Shown: positions 22,591 through 31,699 of the stretch, piece after piece
Layout: every line of letters begins with the position of its first letter
Numbering within the stretch: the stretch's first letter is position 1
Source: Cognatazoarcus sp050303815
Lineage (GTDB): Bacteria; Pseudomonadota; Gammaproteobacteria; Burkholderiales; Rhodocyclaceae
Assembly (NCBI GenBank): GCA_050303815.1
Contig: JBNLCM010000095.1
Coordinates: 1 to 41,013 of the forward strand
Direction: 5' to 3'
Length of the DNA: 41,013 nt
Position numbers and translations under genes: made by a program
Notes under the pieces: generated by a model
What the model saw: only the letters and a program-made list of their open reading frames with translations
Database searches by the model: none
What the model was told of the DNA's origin: nothing

Positions 22591-23616
22591 ATGTCACGCA
22601 ACCCTTTCAGAACCCTTGTTTCCACCGTACTTTGCGCGGCCGCCTTCGCTGTTGCGCCGACCGCGAGCATGGCAGCCACGACAACCCTGAAGCTGTCGCA
22701 CCAGTTCCCGGCCTCGAACGGCCCGGACGGCGACTTCCGCGACCAGTTGGCCCGCCGTTTCGCTTCCGAAGTCGAACAGAAGACCGGCGGTTCACTGAAG
22801 ATCGAGATCTATCCGGGCAGCTCTCTGATGAAGACCAAGAGCCAGTTCAGCGCCTTGCGCAAGGGCACGCTGGACATGTCGGTGCTGCCGCTGGCCTACG
22901 GTGGCGGCGAGGTGCCGGCGGTGACGCTGACGCTGATGCCGGCGCTGGTGCAGAGCTACGAGCAGGGGCTGCGTTGGAAGGACGCGCCGGTCGGCAAGGA
23001 GCTATCGAAGATTCTCGAGGCCAAGGGCATCAAGATCATCACCTGGGTCTGGCAGGCCGGCGGCATCGTCAGCCGCGGCACCCCGATCTCCAAGCCGGCG
23101 GACATGAAAGGCCTGAAGGTTCGCGGCGGCGCCCGCAGCATGGACCTGCTCATCAACGGCGCCAAAGGTTCCGCCACCAGCCTGCCGTCGAGCGAAATCT
23201 ACAGCGCCATGTCCACCGGCGTGCTCGACGCGGCGCTGACCTCCAGCACCTCGCTGATCAGCTACCGCCTCAACGAAGTCGCCAAGTCGGTGACCACCGC
23301 GCGCGGCCGTACCTTCTGGTTCATGTTCGAACCGCTGCTGATCTCGATGGAAACCTGGAACCGGCTGTCTCCCGAGCAGCAGAAAGTCGTGACCGAGGTC
23401 GGCGCGTCGCTCGAACCCTTCGCGATCGAGGGGGCCAAACGCGACGACCAGCGCCTGGCCGAGGTCTATAGCGGCTCCGGAAACGAGGTCGTGGATATGG
23501 ACGACGCCGCCTTTGCCGAATGGGTCGCCATCGCGAAGGCGACTGCCTACAAGGACTTTGCCGACAAGGTGAAGAACGGCCAGGCCCTCCTGGACATGGC
23601 GCAGTCGGTGAAGTGA
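22591..23616 (+). CDS. matP: TRAP transporter substrate-binding protein (DctP), probable malonate binder
   Basis: A 341-residue periplasmic binding protein. The signal peptide is residues 1-28 (basic start RNPFRT, hydrophobic LVSTVLCAAAFAVA, cleavage after SMA). The DctP fold follows: LKLSHQFPASNGPDGDFRDQ, VEQKTGGSLKIEIYPGSSLM and the carboxylate-binding Arg in GLKVRGGA with LPSSEIYSAMSTGVLDAA. The ATG at 22591 has GAGGAGA upstream. First gene of a run reaching through mdcH. TRAP transporters MatPQM supply malonate in Sinorhizobium, and the position next to malonate decarboxylase genes supports that substrate here; no MdcLM carrier is present. Confidence 0.9.
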   Translation: MSRNPFRTLVSTVLCAAAFAVAPTASMAATTTLKLSHQFPASNGPDGDFRDQLARRFASEVEQKTGGSLKIEIYPGSSLMKTKSQFSALRKGTLDMSVLPLAYGGGEVPAVTLTLMPALVQSYEQGLRWKDAPVGKELSKILEAKGIKIITWVWQAGGIVSRGTPISKPADMKGLKVRGGARSMDLLINGAKGSATSLPSSEIYSAMSTGVLDAALTSSTSLISYRLNEVAKSVTTARGRTFWFMFEPLLISMETWNRLSPEQQKVVTEVGASLEPFAIEGAKRDDQRLAEVYSGSGNEVVDMDDAAFAEWVAIAKATAYKDFADKVKNGQALLDMAQSVK

Positions 23617-23617
23617 C

Positions 23618-24202
23618 ATGAGCCTGACCACCCACTCCTCGGCCGCCGAGCGGCCGGCGGAGTCCGGTGGCCGGTCCGTCTGGCGCGTCTTCGCCCAGGC
23701 CGTCAAGGGCTTCAACGTCCTGACCGGCTACCTGTCCGCCGTCGTCGTCGTCGTCACCTCGCTGATCGTCTGCTACGGCGTGTTCATGCGCTACTTCATG
23801 GACTCGCCGATAGACTGGGGGCTCGAGCTGTCGATCTTCCTGCTGATCATCGCGACCTTCATGAGCGCCGCCTACACCCAGTTGCAGCGTGGTCACGTGA
23901 ATATCGAAGTGCTCGAGCACATCTTGTCGCCCGCGGCCAACCGCTGGCGCTTCCTGATGGGCGACGCCCTGTCGCTGATCTTCTGCGCCTTCCTGGCCTG
24001 GAACGCTTGGGGCTTCTTCCTCGAAGCGTTCGAGGACGGACGCATCACCGACAGCATCTGGGGGCCGAAGCTGTGGGTGCCCTATCTGTTCATGGCGCTC
24101 GGCAGCACGACCTTGTCGCTGCAACTTCTGGTGCAGATCGTCGACGCGCTGGTCGGCTGGAAGGGCCGGCCCCACTTCACCGGACCGGAATGGAGGGAAT
24201 GA
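23618..24202 (+). CDS. matQ: TRAP transporter small permease (DctQ)
   Basis: A 194-residue membrane protein with four hydrophobic helices (about 30-60, 66-90, 108-130 and 148-170). The DctQ pattern includes FMRYFMDSPIDWGLELSIFL, RGHVNIEVLEH and WGPKLWVPYLFMALG. It pairs with the DctM subunit to move the solute with a Na+ gradient. The gene starts 1 bp after the binding-protein gene and its stop overlaps the next ATG. Confidence 0.92.
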   Translation: MSLTTHSSAAERPAESGGRSVWRVFAQAVKGFNVLTGYLSAVVVVVTSLIVCYGVFMRYFMDSPIDWGLELSIFLLIIATFMSAAYTQLQRGHVNIEVLEHILSPAANRWRFLMGDALSLIFCAFLAWNAWGFFLEAFEDGRITDSIWGPKLWVPYLFMALGSTTLSLQLLVQIVDALVGWKGRPHFTGPEWRE

Positions 24203-25545
24203 TGGACACCACGACCATCGGCCTGCTCTACACGGGCGTGACGCTGCTGCTGCTGTTCTCCGGCATGCCCATCGCGTTTGCCCTGGGCCTGTCCGCTCTG
24301 GGATTCATGGCGGGCTTCATGCCCTCGGCCCACCTCGGTTCGGTTGCGGAGACGATCTTCTCCGAGCTGGACAACTTCACGCTGCTGACCATCCCGCTGT
24401 TCGTGCTGATGGGCGCGGCGATCGGCAAGACGCGCGCCGGCGCGGACATCTACAACTCGCTCAATGCCTGGCTGCATCGCATTCCCGGCGGTCTGGGCCT
24501 GGCGAACGTGTTCGCCTGTGCGGTGTTCGCGGCGATGTGCGGCTCCAGCCCGGCGACCTGCTCGGCGATCGGATCCTCCGGCATCCCGCAATTGGTCAAG
24601 CGTGGTTACTCCGAAGGCCTGGCCACCGGCATCATCGCCGCCGGCGGCACCCTCGGCATCCTGATCCCGCCCTCGCTGACGCTGATCCTCTACGGCCTCG
24701 CGTCCGAGCAATCCATCGGCCGCCTGTTCATGGCCGGCATCGGCCCGGGCACGCTGCTGATCGTCCTGTTCGCCCTGTGGGTGATGCTCAAGTACAAGCT
24801 CGAGCGCCAGGCGGCGGCCGGCCGCAGCGACGCCGATGCCCGGGCGATCCTCGAGGATGAGCAGATCACCTGGAGCGACCGTCTCTCGGCCCTGCCGCGG
24901 CTGGTGCCGTTCGGCATCCTGATCGCGGTGATCATGGTCGCCATGTACGGCGGCTGGGCGACGCCTTCGGAAGTGGCCGGCATCGGTGCGATGGGCGCCA
25001 CGGTGATGGTGATCCTGCTCTACCAGTGCTACCGCCCCGACGACATCAAGACCATCCTGTCGGGCACCATCCGCGAGAGCACGATGATCATGATGATCAT
25101 CGCCACCTCCTTCCTGTTCACCTACGTGATGAGCTACCTGGGCATCACGCAGCAGGCCGCCACCTGGCTGGTGGATCTGCATTTGTCGAAGTGGGTGTTC
25201 TTCTTCTGGGTGAACGTATTCATCATCGTGCTGGGCTTCTTCCTGCCGCCGGTGGCGATCATCCTGATGGTGACGCCGATCCTGCTGCCGGCGCTCAATG
25301 CGCTGGGCATCGACCTGATCTGGTTCGGCGTCGTCATGACCATCCTGATGGAGCTCGGCCTGATCACGCCGCCGGTGGGACTGAACCTGTTCGTGATCAA
25401 CGGCATCTCGCCCGACATCAAGCTCAAGAACATCCTCTGGGGCAGCATGCCCTTCATCGGCCTGATGCTGCTGGCGATCGTGATCCTGTGCGTGGCGCCG
25501 GGCATCGCCACCTGGCTGCCGAACCACTTCTACCAAGGGGGCTAA
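24202..25545 (+). CDS. matM: TRAP transporter large permease (DctM)
   Basis: A 447-residue protein with about 12 membrane segments. DctM signatures include IPLFVLMGAAIGKTRAG, AMCGSSPATCSAIGSSGIPQ, GGTLGILIPPSLTLILYG and LITPPVGLNLFVING. It forms the translocation channel of the TRAP complex. ATGs at 24199 and 24202 are adjacent; the second is preferred because GGAGGG (24192-24197) is then 4 bp away. It overlaps the dctQ stop, and mdcA begins 1 bp after its stop, tying transport to malonate decarboxylation in one transcript. Confidence 0.93.
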   Translation: MDTTTIGLLYTGVTLLLLFSGMPIAFALGLSALGFMAGFMPSAHLGSVAETIFSELDNFTLLTIPLFVLMGAAIGKTRAGADIYNSLNAWLHRIPGGLGLANVFACAVFAAMCGSSPATCSAIGSSGIPQLVKRGYSEGLATGIIAAGGTLGILIPPSLTLILYGLASEQSIGRLFMAGIGPGTLLIVLFALWVMLKYKLERQAAAGRSDADARAILEDEQITWSDRLSALPRLVPFGILIAVIMVAMYGGWATPSEVAGIGAMGATVMVILLYQCYRPDDIKTILSGTIRESTMIMMIIATSFLFTYVMSYLGITQQAATWLVDLHLSKWVFFFWVNVFIIVLGFFLPPVAIILMVTPILLPALNALGIDLIWFGVVMTILMELGLITPPVGLNLFVINGISPDIKLKNILWGSMPFIGLMLLAIVILCVAPGIATWLPNHFYQGG

Positions 25546-25546
25546 T

Positions 25547-27196
25547 ATGGGCTCCACCCAACAATGGAACACGCTCCAGGAAGGCCGCATGCGCCGCCTG
25601 GAACGCGCCGCCGCTCTGGCGCAAGGCAAGCGCGTCGAGGCCGACCGGGTGGTCGAGCTGCTCGAAGCGGTGATCGAACCCGGTGACCGCATCTGCATCG
25701 AGGGCAACAACCAGAAGCAGGCGGATTTCCTCGCCCGCGCGATGGTGCAGACCGACCCGGCGCGGGTGCGCGGGCTGCACCTGGTGCAGTCGGTGCTGTC
25801 GCTGCCCGAGCATGTGGACATCATCGAGCGCGGCCAGGTCAGCCGCATCGACTTCTCCTTCTCGGGGCCGCAATCCGGCCGCCTCGCGCGGCTGGTGGAA
25901 TCGGGCCGCATCACGATCGGCGCGATCCACACCTATCTGGAGCTGTTCGGTCGCTACTTCGTGGACCTGACCCCGCATGTGGCGCTGGTCGCGGCGCAGA
26001 TGGCGGACCGCCAGGGCAACCTCTACACCGGCCCGAACACCGAGGACACCCCCGCCATCGTCGAGGCCACGGCCTTCAAGGGCGGCATCGTGATCGCCCA
26101 GGTCAACGAGATCGTCGACAGCCTGCCGCGCGTGGACATCCCCGCCGACTGGGTGGACTTCACCGTGCCGGCACCGACGCCGCACTACGTGGAGCCGCTG
26201 TTCACCCGCGACCCGGCGCTGATCACCGAGACCCAGGTGCTCACCGCGATGATCGCTATCAAGGGCCTGTACGCGGAATACGGCATCACCCGGCTCAACC
26301 ACGGCATCGGATTCGACACCGCGGCCATCGAGCTGCTGCTGCCCACCTACGCGACCGAACTGGGCCTGAAGGGCAAGATCTGCACGCACTGGGCGCTCAA
26401 CCCGCACCCGACGCTGATCCCCGCCATCGAAGCCGGCTTCGTGCAGTCGGTGCATTCCTTCGGCTCCGAGGTGGGCATGGAGAACTACGTGGCGGCCCGG
26501 CCGGACGTGTTCTTCATCGGCCCGGACGGCTCGATGCGCTCCAACCGCGCCTTCTGCCAGGCCGCCGGCCACTACGCCTGCGACCTGTTCATCGGCTCGA
26601 CGCTGCAGATCGATCTGCACGGCAACAGCTCCACCGCCACCAAGGGGCGCATCGCCGGCTTCGGCGGCGCGCCCAACATGGGCGCCGACGCCCGTGGCCG
26701 CCGTCACGCCTCGCCGGCCTGGCTCAAGGCCGGCCGCGAAGGACGCGGCGACATCGCCATGCCGCGCGGCCAGAAGCTGGTCGCCCAGGTCGTCGAGACC
26801 TTCCGCGAGCACATGGCGCCGGCCTTCGTCGAGCGCCTCGACGCCTGGGATCTGGCCGAGTCGGCCGGCATGGACCTGCCGCCGGTGATGATCTACGGCG
26901 AGGACCTCACCCACATCATCACCGAGGAAGGCATCGCCCACCTGGTGCGCTGCCGCAGCCCGGAAGAACGCGAGCAGGCCATCCGCGGTGTCGCCGGCTA
27001 CACCCCGGTGGGCATGGGCCGCGACAAGCGCGCGGTGGACAACCTGCGTGACCGCGGCATCGTCCAGCGCCCGGAAGACCTGGGCATCGACCCGCGCCAC
27101 GCCAGCCGCGACCTGCTAGCCGCGCGCAACGTCAAGGACCTGGTGCACGCCTCCGGCGGGCTCTACGACCCGCCGAAGAAGTTCCGCAACTGGTAG
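25547..27196 (+). CDS. mdcA: Malonate decarboxylase alpha subunit (acyl-carrier-protein transferase)
   Basis: A 549-residue protein, the full length for MdcA. Typical stretches are GDRICIEGNNQKQADFLARA, TPHVALVAAQMADRQGNLYT, GNSSTATKGRIAGFGGAPNM and IITEEGIAHLVRCRS. MdcA exchanges acetyl for malonyl on the enzyme's acyl carrier protein, the first step of the biotin-independent cytoplasmic malonate decarboxylase. It begins 1 bp after dctM and is followed by mdcC after 9 bp. Confidence 0.96.
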   Translation: MGSTQQWNTLQEGRMRRLERAAALAQGKRVEADRVVELLEAVIEPGDRICIEGNNQKQADFLARAMVQTDPARVRGLHLVQSVLSLPEHVDIIERGQVSRIDFSFSGPQSGRLARLVESGRITIGAIHTYLELFGRYFVDLTPHVALVAAQMADRQGNLYTGPNTEDTPAIVEATAFKGGIVIAQVNEIVDSLPRVDIPADWVDFTVPAPTPHYVEPLFTRDPALITETQVLTAMIAIKGLYAEYGITRLNHGIGFDTAAIELLLPTYATELGLKGKICTHWALNPHPTLIPAIEAGFVQSVHSFGSEVGMENYVAARPDVFFIGPDGSMRSNRAFCQAAGHYACDLFIGSTLQIDLHGNSSTATKGRIAGFGGAPNMGADARGRRHASPAWLKAGREGRGDIAMPRGQKLVAQVVETFREHMAPAFVERLDAWDLAESAGMDLPPVMIYGEDLTHIITEEGIAHLVRCRSPEEREQAIRGVAGYTPVGMGRDKRAVDNLRDRGIVQRPEDLGIDPRHASRDLLAARNVKDLVHASGGLYDPPKKFRNW

Positions 27197-27205
27197 GAGC
27201 GTGAC

Positions 27206-27520
27206 ATGGAACGATTCGAGATCACCCTGCCCGCCCGCACGGCGGGCGCGGCCCGGCAGACCGCCCTCACCGGCGTCGTCTCGTCGGGCAACCTGGAGGT
27301 GCTGGTGGAGGCGGGACAGGACCCGGCCAGCTGCACGGTCGAGGTCAACACCTCCGCCCACGGCTTTCGCGAGATCTGGCAGGCCGTGCTGGCCGACTTC
27401 GCCGAGCGCCACCCGGCCGGCGGCCTGCGCATCAGCATCAACGATGCCGGTGCCACGCCGGCCGTGGTCAGCCTGCGCCTGGCGCAGGCCTTCGAGGACA
27501 TCAGCGGGGAGGCGGCATGA
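27206..27520 (+). CDS. mdcC: Malonate decarboxylase acyl carrier protein (delta subunit)
   Basis: A 104-residue protein. The motif VVSSGNLEVLVE (about residues 24-35) contains the Ser that carries the phosphoribosyl-dephospho-CoA prosthetic group, and the C-terminal part is AGATPAVVSLRLAQAFEDI. It holds the malonyl and acetyl thioester during the reaction cycle. Its stop overlaps the mdcD ATG. Confidence 0.95.
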   Translation: MERFEITLPARTAGAARQTALTGVVSSGNLEVLVEAGQDPASCTVEVNTSAHGFREIWQAVLADFAERHPAGGLRISINDAGATPAVVSLRLAQAFEDISGEAA

Positions 27521-28422
27521 GCACGCGGCGCATCAGCTATTTCGAGGCCACCGCCCGCGCCCGCGTCGCGGTGCTGGTGGATCAGGGCAGCTTCGTCGAG
27601 TTCTGCCGCCCCGAGCTGCGCCGCACCAGCCCGCACCTGGCGCGGCTGGACGCGCCCGTCGCCTTCGACGACGGCGTGGTGGTCGGCTCGGCCACGCTGG
27701 ACGGCCGACCGGTGCTGATCGCCGCGCAGGAAGGCAAGTTCAACGGCGGCGCGGTGGGCGAAGTGCACGGCGCCAAGATCCGCGGCCTGCTCGACCGCGC
27801 CGCCCGTGAGCGCCCCGACGCGGTGCTGCTGCTGGTGGATTCCGGCGGCGTGCGCCTGCACGAGGCCAACGCCGGCCTGATCGCCATCTCCGAGATCATG
27901 CGCGCGCTGATGGCCGCGCAGGCGGCCGGCGTGCCGGTGTTCGCGCTGGTCGGCGGCTCCTGCGGAGCCTTCGGCGGCATGGGCATCATCACCCGCCTGT
28001 GCGACGAGGTGATCATGTCCGAGGAAGGCCGGCTGGGCCTGTCCGGCCCGGAAGTCATCGAAACCGTGAAGGGTGTGGGCGAATTCGATTCGCGCGACCG
28101 CTCGCTGGTCTGGCGGGTCACCGGCGGCAAGCTGCGCCGCGCGCTCGGCGAGGCGACCCGTCTGGTGGACGACGACGTGGCCGCCTTCCGTGCTGGCGCC
28201 CTCGCAGCGCTGGCAAGCCATCGCCGGGCCCCGTCGGACCTGGCCGCCCTCGCGGCAGCCCAGGCGGCACTCCTGCAGCGCCGCGCCGAACATCCGGACA
28301 CCCGTGACGGGATGGAGGTGTGGCGCGCGATGGGCCTGCCGTCGCCCGAGGCGGTGCCGATGCTCGCCTCGAACGAATTCAACGATCAACTCGAACGGCT
28401 GAGCACGGAGGGCCAATCATGA
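27517..28422 (+). CDS. mdcD: Malonate decarboxylase beta subunit
   Basis: A 301-residue carboxyltransferase-fold protein. Characteristic stretches are AAQEGKFNGGAVGEVHGAKI, LLLVDSGGVRLHEANAGLIA, GGSCGAFGGMGIITRLCDEV and SGPEVIETVKGVGEFDSRDR. With MdcE it decarboxylates malonyl-ACP to acetyl-ACP. The start overlaps the mdcC stop (ATGA) and the stop overlaps the mdcE ATG, so translation is coupled. Confidence 0.96.
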   Translation: MSTRRISYFEATARARVAVLVDQGSFVEFCRPELRRTSPHLARLDAPVAFDDGVVVGSATLDGRPVLIAAQEGKFNGGAVGEVHGAKIRGLLDRAARERPDAVLLLVDSGGVRLHEANAGLIAISEIMRALMAAQAAGVPVFALVGGSCGAFGGMGIITRLCDEVIMSEEGRLGLSGPEVIETVKGVGEFDSRDRSLVWRVTGGKLRRALGEATRLVDDDVAAFRAGALAALASHRRAPSDLAALAAAQAALLQRRAEHPDTRDGMEVWRAMGLPSPEAVPMLASNEFNDQLERLSTEGQS

Positions 28423-29147
28423 GCGACGCCGCCATTTTCGACCGCCTGTTCGGCCCGGACGCCCATCAGGTTCGCGTGGACGGCCATTTCGTCAGTGGCT
28501 CCGCCCGCGTCGGCGAAGCGCCGGTGGCCGTGATCGGCAGTTGGGACGCCGCCGCGGTCGATGGCGAGCTGGCGCTCGCGATCGCCGGCGAGATCCTGCG
28601 TGTGGTCGAGGCCGACGCCGATGGCGCACCGCGCCCCATCGTCTTCATCGCCGACACCCAGGGCCAGGCCCTGTCGCGGCGTGAAGAGCTGCTCGGCCTC
28701 AACGGCTGTTTTGCCCACGTGGCGCGCTGCGTGGACCTCGCCCGCCGCGCTGGCCATGCCAGCGTCACGCTGATCCACGGCGAGGCCGTGTCCGGCGGCT
28801 TCCTGGCCTTCGGCATGCTCGCCGACCGGGTGATCGCCCTGCCCGACGCCCAAGTCCGCGTGATGGACCTGCGCGCCATGTCCCGCGTCACCAAGATCGA
28901 GCTGGAACGCCTGCAGGCCCTGGCGCAGGCGTCGCCGGTGTTCGCGCCGGGCGCCGACAACTACTGGCGCATGGGCGCGGTCGACGCGCTGTGGGACGAC
29001 ACCGGCGAGGACTGGCGCGACCGGCTCGCGGCGGTGCTGGCCGAGGCGCGCGAAGCGGCCGGCGGCGACCGCCGCGCCGCGCTCGGCGCCGAGCGCGGCG
29101 GCCGCAGCCTGGCCGCGGCGATCGCCGGCGAGGTCGCCGGTGACTGA
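28419..29147 (+). CDS. mdcE: Malonate decarboxylase gamma subunit
   Basis: A 242-residue protein of the MdcE family, with IVFIADTQGQALSRREELLG, LIHGEAVSGGFLAFGMLADR and MDLRAMSRVTKIELERLQAL. It is the partner of MdcD in the decarboxylase active site. The ATG at 28419 overlaps the mdcD stop. The 3' end overlaps the mdcG GTG start by 8 bp. Confidence 0.95.
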   Translation: MSDAAIFDRLFGPDAHQVRVDGHFVSGSARVGEAPVAVIGSWDAAAVDGELALAIAGEILRVVEADADGAPRPIVFIADTQGQALSRREELLGLNGCFAHVARCVDLARRAGHASVTLIHGEAVSGGFLAFGMLADRVIALPDAQVRVMDLRAMSRVTKIELERLQALAQASPVFAPGADNYWRMGAVDALWDDTGEDWRDRLAAVLAEAREAAGGDRRAALGAERGGRSLAAAIAGEVAGD

Positions 29148-29838
29148 GCGGATTCCGCGCCGCCACGACCTGGTGTGGCTCGACCCCGCCAGCATCGGCG
29201 GCCTGTCGATCAGCCCGCAGCACCGGGACGCCGCGGCGGACTGGCTGCGGCGCGAGAGACCGCTGGTGGCCGGGCGGCGCGAACCCGGCGAGCCGCTGCT
29301 ACAACTGGGCTTCACCTTGCCCGGCGTCGGCTCCCGCCGGCGAGTCGGCATCCGCGCGCCGCTCGCCGCGATGGTCGATCACGGCCCCCCGCCGCCGCTG
29401 GCGGACCTGATCGCGGCGGCGCCGGCTTGCTGGCAGGCGCCGCTCACGACCCTCGTCGAGGCACTGGACGCAGCCGGGCTGAGCGCTCGCGGCTACGGCT
29501 CCCTGGTCAACCAGTGGCTCTGCGGCGAGGCCTGCCTGAGGCCGGACAGCGATGTCGACGTGTTGCTCGACTGCACTGGCCGAGCCGACGTGGAGCGCGC
29601 ACTCGCGATCCTCGCGCGTCACGGCGACGGCACGCCGCGCATCGACGGAGAGCTGCGCGTCGCCGGACGGGCCGTGGCCTGGCGGGAACTGGCCGGCGCC
29701 AGCGGCGCCGGCCGGCTGGTGCTGGCGAAGTCCGACACGGCGGTGCGGCTGATGCGGGCGCCGGCCTTCATCGACGCACGAAGCGAAGCAGGAGTCGAAC
29801 ATGCTCGTCACCCCGGACCACGTCCAGTCGCGGCCTGA
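29140..29838 (+). CDS. mdcG: MdcG, phosphoribosyl-dephospho-CoA transferase
   Basis: A 232-residue protein that attaches the prosthetic group to MdcC. The nucleotidyltransferase core shows RGYGSLVNQWLCGEACLRPD, then SDVDVLLDC (paired Asp, DxD). The N-terminal segment RHDLVWLDP is typical of the family. It uses a GTG start at 29140 inside mdcE. The last ~38 bp overlap the start of mdcB; the C-terminal tail EHARHPGPRPVAA lies in that overlap. Confidence 0.92.
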   Translation: MTERIPRRHDLVWLDPASIGGLSISPQHRDAAADWLRRERPLVAGRREPGEPLLQLGFTLPGVGSRRRVGIRAPLAAMVDHGPPPPLADLIAAAPACWQAPLTTLVEALDAAGLSARGYGSLVNQWLCGEACLRPDSDVDVLLDCTGRADVERALAILARHGDGTPRIDGELRVAGRAVAWRELAGASGAGRLVLAKSDTAVRLMRAPAFIDARSEAGVEHARHPGPRPVAA

Positions 29839-30670
29839 GACGCGCCTCGGACGAGCGCCGGCGGCGCTGGACGAGGCCTGCTGCGCCGCGCTCAAGCACG
29901 AGGCCGATGCCTGGCCCAAGCCCGGGCTCGTCACGCCCGTGGATTCGGGCAGCCATCGGGACATGAATTACGCGAGCTTCATCGACAGCATCGCCGCGCT
30001 GCGCGGCTATTTCGCCGAGGTGGCCGAAGCGGGCGCGCGCGGTGCGCGCTATGCCGAACTGCAACCGATCGCGATTGCCGCCGAGACCCGCATGCTGGCC
30101 GCCACGCGCGGCGCCAACACCCACCGGGGCGCGATCTTCAACCTCGGCCTGTTGGCCGCCGCAGCCTCGTGGCGCGAAGCCAATCCGGAACGGGGGGCTC
30201 GCCCGAGCTGCGGGCAACTGGTGGCCCGGCTGTGGGGCGATGCGATTCTCGCCGCCCGCCCGGACGGTGAGTCCTCTCATGGGCAGGCGGTCTGGCGGCA
30301 GTTCGCTGCCGGCGGCGCGCGCCTGCAGGCGGCGTCCGGATTCCCTGCCGTCTATCGCATCGGGCTGCCGGCGTTCAGGCACCTGCTGGCCGTCGGCGTG
30401 GACGAGGAAACGGCCCTGATCGGCGCACTGATGGCCCTGATGGCCGAGCTCGACGATACGAACCTGCTGTGGCGGGGCGGTGAGTCGGGGCTCGCCGACG
30501 TCCGGCGCGCAGCGGGCGCCTTCGTGCGAAGCGGGGGTGTCCGGCGTGCGGCATGGCGCGACGAACTCCAGCACATGCACCGCTGGATGGTGAGTCGCCA
30601 CCTGAGCCCCGGCGGCAGCGCGGACCTGGTGGCGGCCACCTGGCTGGTCCATCGACTGGACGACGCATGA
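29801..30670 (+). CDS. mdcB: MdcB, triphosphoribosyl-dephospho-CoA synthase
   Basis: A 289-residue CitG-family protein. Family motifs include WPKPGLVTPVDSGSHRDMNY, ATRGANTHRGAIFNLGLLAA and DDTNLLWRGG. It makes the cofactor precursor from dephospho-CoA and ATP for transfer by MdcG. Here mdcB stands between mdcG and mdcH rather than directly after mdcA as in classical operons. It overlaps mdcG at the start and mdcH at the stop. Confidence 0.93.
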   Translation: MLVTPDHVQSRPETRLGRAPAALDEACCAALKHEADAWPKPGLVTPVDSGSHRDMNYASFIDSIAALRGYFAEVAEAGARGARYAELQPIAIAAETRMLAATRGANTHRGAIFNLGLLAAAASWREANPERGARPSCGQLVARLWGDAILAARPDGESSHGQAVWRQFAAGGARLQAASGFPAVYRIGLPAFRHLLAVGVDEETALIGALMALMAELDDTNLLWRGGESGLADVRRAAGAFVRSGGVRRAAWRDELQHMHRWMVSRHLSPGGSADLVAATWLVHRLDDA

Positions 30671-31620
30671 GCCTGGCGATCCTATGCTCCGGCCAGTCCG
30701 GCCAGAACCGCGGCATGCTCGACCAGTTCCTGGCGGCAGCGGAATTCGAGGAGCTTCGCGACTGCGCTTCGACGGTGCTGGGAAAGGACGTGGGCCACTG
30801 GTGGCGGGGCCTGGACGAAGCGGACATCTTCGCGAACACCAATGCCCAGTTCTCCATCGCCCTTTATCAGATCGCCGTCTGGCAGCGCCTGACGGCAAAC
30901 CTCCCCGACCCACCGGCCGCCGTCGCAGGCTATTCGCTCGGCGAGGTGATCGCGTGGCACGTCGCGGGCGCGATCGGGCCGGCCGACGTGTTGCGCCTGG
31001 TGCTCGAACGCGCGCGCCTGATGGACGCCTGCCTGCCGCCGGCGCAGGCCGGGGAAAGCTGCATGGCGCTGTGGCGCGCCCGCGCCACGCCGATGATGCG
31101 CAAGGCGCTCGAGGAAGCGATGCGGCGTCATGGCGTGGACATCGCCATCCATCGGCCGGGCGGCCATCTCGTGGTCGGCGCGCCGTCCATGGCGATGGAC
31201 GCTTTCGAGCACGATCCGGCGGTCACCGACAGCGGGCTGAAGCGTCTCCTGGTGAGCGTACCTTCGCACACCCACTGGCTGGCGCCGGCGTCCGGCCCGC
31301 TGCGCGAAACCGTGCAGGCACTCGAGCCGCATGATCCGCGAACGCCGGTCGTGGCCGGCATCGACGGCAGCGTGCAACGTCGCGGCGGCGACGCGGCCGT
31401 CAGCCTGTCGCGCCAACTGGCGCAGCCGATACGCTGGGACTGGTGTCTCGAGACGCTCGGCTCCCTCGGCGTGACGGTGGCCATCGAACTCGGGCCCGGC
31501 AACGATCTGTCCGTGCAACTGGAGAGCGAACTGCCGGGTGCCGCAGGCCGGGCGGCCCACGAATTCGCCGCCCCGCAGGATCTGGTCGACTGGGTCACGC
31601 GCCATACGCGGGACCGATAG
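30667..31620 (+). CDS. mdcH: MdcH, malonyl-CoA:ACP transacylase of malonate decarboxylase
   Basis: A 317-residue FabD-like acyltransferase. It has the N-terminal CSGQSGQNRGML, the nucleophile elbow GYSLGEVIAWHVAG (Ser about residue 95), the catalytic His in VSVPSHTHWLAP and the C-terminal ELGPGNDLS. It primes the decarboxylase by malonylating the carrier protein. The ATG overlaps the mdcB stop (ATGA at 30667-30670). Last gene of the operon; the next gene is convergent, 79 bp away, and no clear terminator was seen between them. Confidence 0.93.
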   Translation: MSLAILCSGQSGQNRGMLDQFLAAAEFEELRDCASTVLGKDVGHWWRGLDEADIFANTNAQFSIALYQIAVWQRLTANLPDPPAAVAGYSLGEVIAWHVAGAIGPADVLRLVLERARLMDACLPPAQAGESCMALWRARATPMMRKALEEAMRRHGVDIAIHRPGGHLVVGAPSMAMDAFEHDPAVTDSGLKRLLVSVPSHTHWLAPASGPLRETVQALEPHDPRTPVVAGIDGSVQRRGGDAAVSLSRQLAQPIRWDWCLETLGSLGVTVAIELGPGNDLSVQLESELPGAAGRAAHEFAAPQDLVDWVTRHTRDR

Positions 31621-31699
31621 GAGGCGACACGGGCGGGCGCCGATCTGCATGCCGGTCGTCCGCCGGCGCGGAAACCGGGTCCGGCGCAGGGCAGCGGTG

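Noticed and set aside
22395..22679. Extended N-terminus of the GntR regulator
   Set aside because: The extra residues resemble no GntR protein and would be encoded across the divergent promoter and the start of dctP.
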